Shown here one piece after another: positions 51,700 through 63,800 of a stretch of DNA of 64,000 nt (position 1 is the first letter of the stretch; every line of letters begins with the position of its first letter). Source of the DNA: Paramyrothecium sp. XJ0827 (lineage: Eukaryota; Ascomycota; Sordariomycetes; Hypocreales; Stachybotryaceae); NCBI GenBank assembly GCA_020881915.1, contig JAJFPB010000009.1, forward strand, positions 2,480,001-2,544,000, written 5' to 3'. Below the pieces are notes generated by a model. It made no database searches. It saw nothing but the letters and a program-made list of their open reading frames with translations, and was not told the origin of the DNA. The translations under genes were made by a program, and so were the position numbers.

Positions 51700-53521
51700 A
51701 TGCGGAACGTGTTGATCTCAGACGTAGACTTCGTGAGCTTGTACCCATGGCTCTGGGCCCTAGGAACCCTCTTGGTTCGTGCTCCTCCTACCTGCTATGC
51801 AAAACAGGACGCGTGGGAAAATGGTCATTTGGACTAATCCGAACTGAATGCGTCCCAGCTTGTTTCAAATACTTTCTACAACCTGTACCTCCATCCTCTC
51901 CGGCACGTTCCCGGGCCCTTTTGGGGCAGGGCAAGCGGCGTCTCCTCCTGGTATCACACAGCAACCGGCAAACGCCACATTTGGCTATGGCAGCAATTTC
52001 AGATCTATGGTCCACGCGTCCGCGTGGCGCCAAACCTGGTGCTCTTCTGCAACCCAAGTGCGCATTCCGCCATTTACAGCATGAAGGCCAATGTGCGGCG
52101 GAGCCCCTTCTATGTCGGACTTGCAATGAATATACGCGAAAAGACAGTCGTCAACATTACTGATCCGGCAGAGCACGCTGCAAGACGCAAGGTTCTTAGT
52201 ACCTGCTTCACGGAGACTTCGATTCACACAGCGTCTGCTTTCATCAGCAAGCACGTGGATGAATGGATCCAGATTATGTTGGACGAGAATGACAGTAAGA
52301 CCGAATGGTCTGCCGCAATGGAGTTAAGCGAGAAATTGGACCAGCTTGTATTTGACATCATGGGCGACATCAGTTTCGGAAGATCATTTAACGCCAAAAG
52401 ACCTGGACACAACCCGTTCAAAGAGGTCCCATATCACATTGCCCAGTATCTGAAATTTTTTTATCCCGTAAGTGACCATTGATTGCAGGGTGCTGCAAGG
52501 AACTTATCACTTATGACCGTTTTATTGACAACAAGCACAGATGTGCCGCTCTCCGTTCTTAAGCTTCATCATCTGGCTCAAGCCTCGTGGGTTTGACCGT
52601 ATCATAGAAATGATTTCGCCGGCTGCTATCCAAAAGTTTAATGAGTTTGTTTATGACAGTGTTGATCAACGAATTGCTCTGTTCAAGGAGCAGTTGGACC
52701 TGCCCGAGAGCCAGCGTCGTCGAGACATGTTCTACTTCCTATGCAAAGCCCAGGACCTCAAAACTGGCCTACCAGCATACTCAAAAGATGAGCTTAGAGC
52801 AGAGGCTAAATTGTTCATAGTTGCTGGGTCTGATACTACCAGTGCTAGCCTTGCTAGTATCTTTTGGTATCTTCTTCGAGCTCCGAGATGTCATGACAAG
52901 CTTGTTAGTGAGATACTGGAGAAATTCGAGACAGAGGAGTCTATCGAATATGGACCAGAACTCTTGAGCTGCACATATCTGCGAGCATGCATTGACGAGG
53001 GCCTGCGTCTTGTGCCTCCTGGGCCGTGCGAACCTCCCCGTGAGGTGCTTGCGGGTGGTATCTCCATTATGGACGATTACTACCCACCTGGAACTATAGT
53101 GGGGACAGCGCCTTGGTGCGACTCGCGTAACGAGGAAGTATACGGAGATCCTGGAGTGTTCAGACCCGAGCGCTGGATCGTAGACAAGTGCGCAGGCGTC
53201 ACCGAGGAGATGGTGGCACATATCCGTACCAACTTTCACCCCTTTCTTGCCGGTCCAGGTGGCTGTGCTGGAAAAGGTATAGCTATGGCCGAGATCTTAC
53301 TCGTCGTGGCGAAATTGATACGTCGCCTTGAATTGAGGAAAGCGCCTGGATCAACCTTGGGAGAGGGCAGGGCCGAGCTGGGATGGGGTGCTAGGGACAG
53401 CAAACAGTTTCAAGTACATGATGCATACGTTTCACTAAAGCAAGGACCGGAAATTCAGTTTCGGAGGAGAGCATCCAACAAGGTGGTTATACCTGAACTG
53501 GTGGGGAATGAAGCCGACTAA
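51700..53521 (+). CDS. Cytochrome P450 monooxygenase with altered heme-binding motif
   Basis: Three exons: 51700-51774, 51859-52467, 52541-53521 (554 aa). Introns: GTTCGT...CCCAG (84 nt) and GTAAGT...CACAG (73 nt). N-terminal membrane anchor (SLYPWLWALGTLLLV) then YNLYLHPLSGTFPGP hinge. I-helix AGSDTTS, K-helix ExxR (DEGLR), VFRPERW (PERF region), and heme loop HPFLAGPGGCAGKG with Cys470 as ligand. The loop normally reads FxxGxRxCxG; here the Arg that contacts a heme propionate is Gly. Endoplasmic-reticulum enzyme of unknown substrate. A PaxU-like gene follows on the same strand 665 bases downstream, a pairing seen in secondary metabolism but not proof of it. Confidence 0.88.
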
Positions 53522-54186
53522 GATGGTTGGATTGAGAAGTAAGCTGCATGAGGGTTGTTCTTCGTCCCCCCAAGCTTCATTTAGTTACTTCAATGCATGC
53601 AGCAGCTTGAGTAAAGGATGTGTGTCTACAATGCTGGTGGACACTAATCACTTGGTGAAAACCCGGGTAGGTCCCGATCACTTGACGGATCGTAGCAGCA
53701 CGGAGTGACAGGTTGGTTGTGTGATTGGCAGCGCGCCTCCATCTATCATACACGACAGCATCTGTTAAATATGGTTAGTCGCGCGTGGTCGCAAAAGAAT
53801 GGCATGGCTCGCACTTCTGCTCGCATTACTTTGAGCAGACCCCAGCCATTAATCCGTACAAGTAATTGACCGCTCGGGTAGTAACCGAGTGAAACCACTG
53901 TACGTTGAACTGAAAATAACTAATGGCCCCACTGACCGGGGCCCTTGTTCATCCATCAACATTTGTTGCGGGCGCTGGTGAGAAGATCAGAGGCAGGGGT
54001 GTAGCGTCTATATGGCCAACACGCGCTCATCTAAAGAACAAAGGACCCAACACAACTAGCCTTGGGACCTTCCTACTGAGAAAGCGGGGTAAGAAACCAT
54101 CCTTTGGTCTCGGGGACAAGCAGAGTTTACTCTGCACTTCCACCTGCAAGCAGCATCTGACGCCAACGTCTCAATTCCACCGCATC
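53522..54186. other. Spacer between P450 and PaxU-like gene
   Basis: Presumed promoter and leader of the downstream gene. The frame of that gene is open up to 53923, but this extension has basic, low-homology sequence and I take it as 5' leader. Confidence 0.45.
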
Positions 54187-55038
54187 ATGGCATCCGCGTC
54201 AGCAAAGCCTCTGTCCTTCATGAAGAAGCTAGCACCTCTCGTCTCTGTGTACGATCCGCCAGAGCCAAACAACTCCAGCGATGCGGAGAGCCAACCGCAG
54301 CTCATTATGATCGGCAGCTGGACTGGGGCAAAAGATGTCCATATCGCCAAATACATCACCAAATACCAGGCACTGTACCCTAGAGCTCGGATCTTACTGC
54401 TCAAGAGCACTATGTCTTCAATTCTTCGGCCATCAGGTATCGCTCCTACTATGAAACCCGCTGTTCCAGTCATCCGTGAAGCTTTTCAAACAAGAACATC
54501 ATCCTCTTCGCCAGGGCTTCTGATTCATGTCTTCTCCAACGGTGGCTCTTCTAGTGTTGCCAGCTTGTATCAGCAATTCGCCACCGCAGCAGGCCCGGGC
54601 GAAGAAAAGCGCCTCCCGCAGCATGTCACTATCCTTGATTCTTGCCCGAGTGTCTATCGGATTGGGCATGCTGTGGCTTTTGTCAGCACCGGCTTCTCGC
54701 AATTACAGAAAGCCTTCATTTTGCCTATCCTCTATGTCTGGGCTATTAGCTGGTCTGTCATGATCACATTGGGTCTTTTACCTGATTCGTTGGGTGACTG
54801 GGGAAAGGCGCATAATGCTAAGGAGCCTACCACTGAGGTCCGGCGCACGTACATCTACAGCCCCGATGACGCAATTGTTGGCGACATGGATATCGAAGCT
54901 CATGCAGCTGATGCTAAGGCCAAAGGGTTCTCCGTACACTTGGAAAGATATACAGGGTCTGCACACGTTGCGCACTCAAGGAAGGACGAGAGACGGTATT
55001 GGGAGGCTGTTCAGAGGACCTGGGATGGATTGTCCTGA
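54187..55038 (+). CDS. DUF829/TMEM53 family alpha/beta hydrolase-like protein (PaxU-like)
   Basis: 283 aa from ATG 54187; the family homology starts at about residue 35 with QLIMIGSWTGAKDVHIAKY, which is why I prefer this start to 53923. Nucleophile-elbow-like LLIHVFSNGGSSS (Ser in SNGG), then acidic residues in YSPDDAIVG and His in GSAHVAHSRKD give a possible Ser-Asp-His triad. The hydrophobic stretch ILPILYVWAISWSVMITLGLL (about 178-198) may be a membrane segment or lid. The family includes PaxU, encoded in indole-diterpene clusters, whose chemistry is unclear; many members are outside any cluster. It follows a P450 in the same direction. Confidence 0.8.
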   Translation: MASASAKPLSFMKKLAPLVSVYDPPEPNNSSDAESQPQLIMIGSWTGAKDVHIAKYITKYQALYPRARILLLKSTMSSILRPSGIAPTMKPAVPVIREAFQTRTSSSSPGLLIHVFSNGGSSSVASLYQQFATAAGPGEEKRLPQHVTILDSCPSVYRIGHAVAFVSTGFSQLQKAFILPILYVWAISWSVMITLGLLPDSLGDWGKAHNAKEPTTEVRRTYIYSPDDAIVGDMDIEAHAADAKAKGFSVHLERYTGSAHVAHSRKDERRYWEAVQRTWDGLS

Positions 55039-56176
55039 CGGGCTAGGCAAGGTCACTACCAACATATCAAACCTCTCGAAATGCTCAATAGGCCATTCAC
55101 ATAGGCAAGCGTTGGGTCTGTCAAAGAAATCTCAAGCCCTTTCATTGCTTGATAATTCTAAACTTCAGAGGTACTTGGGAGATTGGGCGACCAAGCCATT
55201 CCAAGCAGCCTATAGCAGCTCTGAATATATTTTACATTGGCTCCAGGAATACAGACTCTTTCAGTCATCTTGCAGGTTCTCTGCTGTGAATACTGATGTA
55301 AGCTTCCAATGCGAAAGGGGGAGAATAAAGGTCAGTTAATTTCATGACTTCAAGGTGAGAAAGATTTAAACTCCTGTCTGGTCCAACATGCGTTCCATTG
55401 AAGGGCCTTGGCTCCAGCTTGAAATTAAAGTTGGTCTTGTATTGCCTTGCGCTGAGCCCGATCTCAGACTTATTTTCGTGCTCATTTTGCAACAATATAA
55501 TGTTGATTGCCAGGTTTGCTTCTGAGTTCTGAACTTACTAAATTTCTTCGATAATATATTTTGGGTGTAATAAGAATTAACTTTCACTGTTTCGATTACA
55601 CACAGCACCTCAGAAATCATGCATCTAAAAACAAGGGAATTAAGTGGCCCCATTCAATCTTGAAGGTAGTATGATTGTTATTTGATTATCTACCTAATAT
55701 ATTTCCTCGTTTAGAATCGTAGTCAAAAGTAAAATGATTATGCCTTTTATTTGTTGCGCTCTGGCAAATTTGCACGGTTGGAGCCAGCCACTCAAATCAG
55801 CCAAGAAGTTCATTCGCCCGTTTCTCAAGAGAAAGATATTGTTCCCTGTGAGGTGCTCATAATGTTTTGCATCTTATGTGCTTTACGTAAGGCAGCAAAG
55901 TCGGCCTCACTCCACTTTGATGGCAACGCAGAACGATTTCAGCCTTCCACGTGAGGCTTCCACAATTTTTTTCCGCCCAAATCAACAGCTCGTATCGATA
56001 GATAATGGTCCCATAACAGAGGGCACGATTCAAGCTATAAGCCAGTGTCTGGCTTCAGCAGAGTGCAAGGAACAAGCCGTGCCAGCGGTTACGGCTGCGG
56101 GCACCAAAACCACTGCCGCCAACATTCACCGTTAAAGACAGCCTACCGGTCCCACTGGTGATTGCTAGCCGTTGGT
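55039..56176. other. Intergenic region with AT-rich core
   Basis: About 1.1 kb; 55520-55760 is distinctly AT-rich compared with the rest. No gene recognised; the end is presumably the NLR promoter. Confidence 0.5.
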
Positions 56177-59100
56177 ATGTCTGATGACTTCCATGTCCCG
56201 CGACGTGTGTCGAATAGTCCCGAAAACGCCGAGTCATTCTCGCGACCCTTAAAACGACAAAAAGTCAATGACTTCGAGATTACCCTGCCGAAAAAGCTCT
56301 CCCGCACCGATTACGAGATAGGATGGGTTTGCGCCATCTATGTTGAGCTGGCTGCTGCTGAAGCACTCCTTGACGAGCGACATGCAACTCTACCCTCCGA
56401 GCCGGGCGACAGCAATACCTACACTTTAGGGCGCATGAACGGCCACAATGTGGTAATTGCTTGCCTTCCTGACGGGGGTTACGGGACAAACAATGCGGCG
56501 ATTGTTGCAAACAACATGGACCGAAGCTATCCCTCTATCCGACTGCAGCTGGTTGTTGGCGTGGCAGGCGGAGTGCCTACTCGCGTCGATGTCCGGCTGG
56601 GCGATGTGGTCGTCGGCCACAGCGTGGTCCAGCATGACCTGGGCAAGACGGTGAAGGGTGGCTTTTTGCAAGTTACAAGCACTCCATACCATCCGCCGCC
56701 AAAGCTCTTGACGGCGATCACGAAATTGCGGGCCTTGCACGAGGCTCAACCGAGTCAGATACCGTCTATTCTAACCGAAATGCTCAAGCGCTATCCATCC
56801 ATGGCACAGTACGCTGATGCAAGTCGGCTGCAGGACGTCCTGTACGACAGCACTTATGAGCATCCGGGTATTGAAAGCACTTGTGACAATTGCGATAATA
56901 CCAGGCACCGTCAGCGAACCGATCGTAAAACGAACACTCCTAAAATACACTACGGAGTAATTGCATCCGGCAACCAGGTTATTAAACACGCACAAACAAG
57001 AGATCGGCTTGCAGAGACTCATGATGTGCTCTGTGTTGAAATGGAAGGCGCTGGACTGAAGAGTATAAATTCTGGCTCTCTGGTCATTCGAGGCATTTGC
57101 GACTATGCCGACTCTCACAAGAACAAAGCATGGCAGCCATATGCGGCTGCTGTTGCCGCTGCCTTTGCTAATGAGCTTCTTTCTGTTCTACCTTCAACAT
57201 ACAGTCAAACGTTGTCGGGTAGGTTCGGATTTCTCATAATGAATCTGCTTCTTGCGGTCCACTTTCACAACAAGTCCTCGCTGAGACATTAGCATTCTAG
57301 AGACTTCGGGATCTCCGCACCCCAATCCTCAACAGAGTCCGTCAATTATGAGACTTGACATGCAGTCCCCCAGCCGCAAAGACTCAATACCAAACGGCAA
57401 GCGAATCAAGGCTCTACTACGTTCATTGAATTTCACCCAGATTGACGCTCGTTTCACGAACATCAAGAACGCCAACCCCAAAACCTGCCGCTGGCTCTTA
57501 GAGCAAGACGAGTACTGTGACTGGCTTGATACGTCCAAGTTCAAAGAGCACAATGGTCTTCTATGGATTAAAGGCAAACCAGGGACTGGAAAATCCACTC
57601 TAATGAAATTTGCGCTAAAAGAAGCCCGGAAGAATATGAAGAATAGGGTCATCATCTCTTTCTTCTTCAACGCCCGAGGTGATGACTTGGAAAAGTCAAC
57701 TCTAGGGATGTATCGATCGATTTTATTGCAGCTCCTTACTACAGTTCCTACATTGCGTGAGGTGCTGAAAAATGTCCGGCCGATTACTGGGGAGGATGTA
57801 TATCCCGAGTGGACAGTTGAGTCATTAAAAGAACTTTTCGAAGCGGCAGTAGGGCTACTGCGGCAACCCTTACTGCCGCAGAAAGAAGTGCTATGCTTGA
57901 TCGATGCCTTGGACGAATGTCCCGAGCCACAAGTCCGCGAAATGGTGTCCTATTTTGAGCACTTGGGAGAATTGGCTGCCACAGATGGCTCGCTATTTCA
58001 CGTATGCTTTGCAAGCAGGCACTACCCGCATATTACAGCCCGAGCAGGACTTGAACTAATACTCGATGACCAAGAAGCGCACAGTCAGGACATTGTCAAT
58101 TACATAAATGATGCGCTCAAGATTGGGCACGGTAAAATGGTGGACAAAATTCGCACTGATCTTCGGCACAAAGCGTCTGGCATCTTTATGTGGGTGGTCC
58201 TGGTGGTCCGAATCCTCAATGAACACCACGATTCAGGTGTTCCGCTTATTCAATTGCAGGAGAAACTCCGCGACATTCCAGGAGACCTTCACGCCCTATT
58301 CCGCGACATTCTGACGCGCGATGAAAAAAGAAAAGACCAACTGCTACTTTGCATTCAGTGGATTCTCTTTGCCAGGCGGCCTTTGAGCCCAGAGGAGTTG
58401 TACTTCGCAATCCATGCCGAGACAAGTTCGCTGCCAACACTCTCGACTGAATTGGATTCTGAAGAGACTATGCCGGAACTAATCGCCCGATTTCTGCTTT
58501 CCATTTCGAAAGGTCTTGCTCAAAGCACAAAAGGCAAATCACCAACAGTGCAATTTATACATGAATCGATCAATGACTTTCTCCTGAAACACGATGGGCT
58601 TCAAGAAATTTGGCCAGACTTAGGAACAAATTTTGAGGGGCAGAGCCACGATAGACTGAACACTTGTTGTTTCAAATATGTCAATATCGAAGATTCCCGA
58701 CTGTCCCCAGCAGTGCTGCTGACTGCACATGAGGATGACATGCGAAAATCTGCACTTCGGAATTTCCCATTCGCAGAGTACGCCGTGAAAAACTGGCTTT
58801 ATCATGCTGACAGAGCTCAGGGCCTTGGTATAAATCAGCAAGGTTTTTTCCAGCACTTCTCCATTTTGCGTCATCGATGGATCAGGAGTTTCAACTTCTT
58901 CGAATACAATCCTGTTCATCGCTACAAAGACTCTGTGAGCCTACTATACCTTCTTGCGGAGAGAGATTTAGCAAACCTTATCAAGATTTACCCATCAAAA
59001 TTGTTATTCCTCAAACTGGAAGCCGAAATTTATGGTTCTCCATTATTCGCCGCACTTCATATGAAGAGCGTTGGTGCCATCCAGGCGTTTATGGACTCCA

Positions 59101-60023
59101 AAGAGGCCAAGCACAATTTTTTAAGGGCGCAGGCAAAGGTGAAGCACAGTCTGAGTGATGAAGTCATGTTAATTGACCTCGGAAGGTACTTTATATTTTC
59201 ACGGAACAGAAGCACGATTTCCCATCTGGCCGAGCACGGAGGGCAACTTCTCTTACTTTTCGTTCTTTACGACAGTCCCCAGGGCTTTGACACCAACAGC
59301 GTTCGTCCTGGTGAATTGACACCATTAACACTGGCAGTGATTAATGGGCACGAAAACACCGTGCAGTTGCTGCTAGAAGCAGGAGCCACACCGGTGAATG
59401 TAGACCGGGAGGCTGGGCATACACTGCTAATATTGGCCATCCATAATGGCCATGAGTCTGTCGTCCGACTGCTGATGGACAGAGGTATTTTAGGCCAATG
59501 CTCGGACAATTGGAAGTCGCTCATAACAGCTTCCCCGCAAGGACAGGAAGCTGTCCCTCGACGTCTGTCCGTCATGGCTGCTCTAAAAGATATCAGAAGC
59601 CATGGATACTGGGCACTTCTTAAAGTAGCCGTTAATTTGGGACAGGTAGCCATCGCGGAACTACTCATTGACAGGGGAGTACCACTCAACTTAAATAATG
59701 ACGATGGGTTGGGTCTCTTGGAACTTGCAGTTTCTCGACTCGATGACGACACTTCTCAACTTCTGCTGAAGAAAGGCGCGTTGAGCACGATTACTTGGAA
59801 CAAAGACGTGTGCCATTCGGCCGGAAGGTTAATGATTCAGGCTGCCGAGACAGGACAAGAAGGCACTGTACGACTTATGCTAGAGAAGGGTGTCTCAATC
59901 GAGGCTACCGACCCATCGGATCAAACTTCGCTGGACCGCGCGATGACGATGGGCTACCTTGCTTTGGTTCGATATTTATTAGATAAAGAGCTGACGTCGA
60001 ACCCAGAGACTTCGATGGAGTAA
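56177..60023 (+). CDS. NLR-like protein: nucleoside-phosphorylase-like, NACHT and ankyrin domains
   Basis: Two exons, 56177-57218 and 57301-60023 (1254 aa). The 82-nt intron (GTAGGT...TCTAG) is the one that keeps frame through SPSIMRLDMQSPSRKDS. Residues 45-340: PNP/UDP-phosphorylase fold (VVGVAGGVPTRVDVRLGDVVV, VLCVEMEGAGL, IRGICDYADSHKN), typical N-terminal module of fungal NLRs. Residues about 405-700: NACHT, with LLWIKGKPGTGKSTLMKF (Walker A at 439-447) and EVLCLIDALDECPEPQ (Walker B). A HEAT-like/winged region follows. Ankyrin repeats from about 1015 (GELTPLTLAVINGHENTVQLLLEAGATP and others). It ends early at TAA 60021-60023 because of a frameshift near 59986-59990. Expected role: cytosolic non-self sensor. 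The stop leaves at least two repeats out. Confidence 0.88.
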
Positions 60024-60256
60024 CGCCACTAATCCGGGCCGCATCAATGAATCGCAAGACTGTGGTTCAAATTTTAGTGGACGAGGGTTGCGCGAACGTT
60101 GAGGCTGTGAACAAGGCAGAAAAATGTACGCCGATGTTGTCGGCTGCATGTCAAGGCAATCTAGAGGTGGTTCTGGTACTGATCTGGGATTTGTATACAA
60201 CCAGAAGGCAAGCTGTGGAAGACACGTTCTATTTCTGTATCGGGAAAGCTTCCTGA
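60024..60256 (+). pseudogene. Out-of-frame ankyrin tail of the NLR gene
   Basis: In the frame offset from the NLR, from about 59990, the sequence reads ADVEPRDFDGVTPLIRAAS, then VVQILVDEGCANVEAVN and CTPMLSAACQGNLEVVLVL, i.e. continuing ankyrin repeats, to a stop at 60256. Adding one G at AAAGAGCTGAC (about 59986) would reunite the frames, so this is the lost C-terminus rather than a separate gene. Confidence 0.75.
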
Positions 60257-60804
60257 TCTTTCCATTCACCCATGGTCATGCCCACCTTCAGTTGTGAGTA
60301 CTAATTCGCGCTGCTATCTATTAGGTCGTGGCCACCGAGATTTCGTTAAGGCATGTCCTGTTCAACACACCGCAATACTGCCGCATTATTCAATAAGTCG
60401 CTGTTTGTAGACATACAGAGCAGAACTACTAGCCTGTGTTGCCTACGATCAAACCACTCTCCTTTCAGTATTAACAAATTAGAAGACTTCAATGCATGAG
60501 AGTCTCACGCGTTAAATCTCGTAGCTCGTGCACGGTGGAGTTCTCGCACTCGTGAAGATCCGGCGATTTCCGTTTTTGGCAAAGGAGCCTATGGAGCTGG
60601 AAATTGACCGCCGGGTGCCTAGACACAACAGGGATGTCAGCGTGCACCGACTTTTCTCCAGTCGGTCAATCGTGTGTATAAAAGTGGAATGTGTCCCCTT
60701 TAGCATCTCTATTCCCGACATCCCAATTCCTCACATCCCCAATCCAGCCCGTCAATTCGTCCCGTTCTCCTTTCATTCATTTAACATAGCCATTTAACAT
60801 AACC
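60257..60804. other. Promoter region of the ankyrin/nucleotidyltransferase-like gene
   Basis: About 550 bases; the last 120 are pyrimidine-rich with repeated CATCCC/CAATTCC words, a usual fungal core-promoter composition. No gene seen. Confidence 0.5.
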
Positions 60805-63800
60805 ATGTCTTTCGAGCTCCCGCCGGTTCCGGCAGCTCACAGTCAGTTCGTTGAGTATCTTTCTCGCAATGATTCGGCACAGCTTCGTGACCTTGTCAAA
60901 CCATACAATGCCTACGAGGCCAAGCTACGGGAGGGTTTTGCTCAGCATCGCGACCATATGGCCATTCAAGATCCATTGGTGAACGCGGTGCCGGTCTACA
61001 CCGGACATGAGGGTACCCTCAAGGTCACGGCTCGTGACCCGGAGCAAGATCCCGAGGCAGAGAAATACATTATGCCTTTGAAGGCAGAAGCTAGACGCTC
61101 GCACGGTAGCCCGGCCATGACGCAGTCCTTGGATGAGTTCAAAAGCAACTTCAAACTCTTCTCGGAGCAGTCTCTTGACGACCTAGATTGGACCAATGTT
61201 GTGGCAGCAGGCTCTTCAGTGGTCACGGCAATGCTTCCCGTTCCAGAGGAGTGCAAAAGCTCCAAGCGCGCACTGCGGGAGTATTACCACGAGAAACTTG
61301 CCCCATCTAGCGATGTTGATCTTTTCATTTGGGGCCTCGACGAGCAAGCTGCCATCGAGAAAATCGCAAAAATTGAATCGTGTGTGCGCAACTGCATCTT
61401 GGCCGATACCACAACAATCCGCACCAAGAACGCAATCACGATTGTGAGCCAATACCCAACTCGGCACATCCAAATTGTCCTCCGCCTCTACAAATCTGTC
61501 TCTGAGATCTTGACTGGGTTTGATGTGGATTGCAGTTGCTTCGCATTTGACGGAACCCAAGTATACGCAACTCCTCGCGGCATCACGAGTTTCTGTTCCC
61601 AGACCAACACGATTGACTTGACACGACGTAGTCCGAGCTACGAGAGCCGTCTGGCCAAGTACGCCCGCCGCGGCTTTGAGATTTACTACTCGGACTTTGA
61701 CCGGAAGCGCATCGACCCAACCGTTTATGAACGTTCGCTGGTACGAACGCTGGGGCTTGCGCGCCTTCTTATCCTCGAGCGCCTTCCTACGGAGTCTGAC
61801 CGAGAGTCATACATGAACCAACGACGAAAGGAACGTGGACGTCCACCCCTCGAGAGCTCACGGTACGACAGGAACCCATTACCGGACAATGTCAAGGACC
61901 AGGATCCTGAAGATATTGCTGAATGGGTGATTGAGGAAGAAGTTTCCAATTACCACACCTTTACGATACCATACGGTCCCAGATATAACGCAAAGAAGAC
62001 CGAAAGACTTCTTTACATCAAAGACTTGCTCTTGAACGCGGAATGGAACCACAAAAAGGACAGAACTGTCAACCTCCACCGCCACCCCTGTTTTATTGGA
62101 GATGCTGAATCCATCGTCCACGATTGCTGCGGTAGCTGCCCAGAGCCAAAGTCGGATGAAGAATTAAAGGTCGCTGAGGAGGAGAGCAAGATCTACGTTC
62201 ACGGCGAGATCGAATTCAAGAAAGATGACCCTGGAAGGCAAGCAATTGGAAGTTTCAACCCTCTGACGGCCGATGACTGGACCGATATGGCTTACCTCGG
62301 CAATACGCAAGAGCTTTGCGAGTACATCACTGCAGGTGATATTGATGGCGTCAAACAGTGGTGTGCTGTTGACGAGAATGATGTGAACCACCGTGACCAC
62401 ACAGGAAGGATGCCTCTGCATTTGGCCGTCATTTGTGGCCAGTTGGAAATCCTCAAGGTGCTCATCGAGAACGGCGCACGAATCACGTCTCGCGTTCAAG
62501 ATGGATTCACATCCTTGCACATGGCGGCCACCATTGGCAGAGCCGACATCATTAAAGTGCTTGCCGAGAAGTCTGAGGAGAATGAGGAAATGGAGGCCCA
62601 AAAAGAAGACGCCCGGAAGGAAGAAAGAGCCCGCCAGCAGCAAAACGCGGAGAGTACATTGAAGGACGTCACGGCAGCCGAAGCGGGCTCCGATGCAGAC
62701 ACCGACGGAGATTCGGACCCGGAAATGATCAACAACTCCGACGCTGATACCGAATCCGAGGGCTCAGATGGCGCCATGACAGAAGGCTCCTTTTTCAAGG
62801 TCACGAGTGACCAGGAGACAACATTGGAGGACGATCCGTATGGCCCAGACTTTTTCGATATCAACGTTCTTGCTTGGGATGCACCAGTAAGCCCGCTACA
62901 CGTCGCTATTATCGGTGATCACATTGACGTTATCGAGACACTCGTATCGTCCTTCGGAGCAGATGTCTTACTTCCTGTCAAATTGAAAAGCAGCCCTCAT
63001 GGCTCTGTGAATCAAGCCATCTTGAACTTGGTCCTGGCTAGTCGGCTCCCAGACGCCCAGGCCACGGAGATCATCAAGCGTCTAGTGGGCTTAGGTGCCA
63101 AGCCAAGCCAGAGCGACATGAACCATGTATCAGCGGCGCATGCAGCCGTGTTGCTCCGGAGCGTCTCGGCGTTGAAATCAATGGCAGAGAGCGATCTCCC
63201 CTCAACTCAAGCCGCTCTGAACTATAACATCAACGTAGGCTACACATACTCGCCACTATACCGTTCCGCGCTGGTAAGCGCAATTTTCAACGAAGACGAG
63301 CCTCTTGTCAGAGCTTTGCTGGAGTTCGGCGCGAAACCGACTTTCGACTTTGAATCCTTCCGTGAGGCGAGGCTTCGGGAGGAAGAGAACCGAAGCTGGA
63401 ACCACAAGGAGCTCATGCATACATTCAAGACGGAGATCAAGCAACCAATAATCTATGCAGCGAAATCGCCTGTTCCGGGAATCATACTGGCACTCCTTGA
63501 TGCTGGCGTTGATGTCAATACCATGAACCTCGCTGCCAGCAAGCTGCTCGATGAGACATCCTATTCGTCAGCCCCACGAACTGTCCTGGATTATGTCCAG
63601 GCGAATATTGCCAAGATTCGTGACGAAATGAAGAAGAGTAGGGAACCAGAGACAGGAAGAATGCCTAAGCTGCGTTCTGACAACTGGTATCTCAAAGACC
63701 TTGTCCCCGGCAGTTACAGGCACACCATGGTCTCGAGGGACATTGAGCTTGCTAAGCTGGCCACCGCCGCCATTCAGAAGCAATGGGACGACGCCAAAAG

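Noticed and set aside
53923..54186. N-terminal extension of the PaxU-like protein
   Set aside because: Open in frame but basic and without family similarity; the ATG at 54187 fits the family start better.
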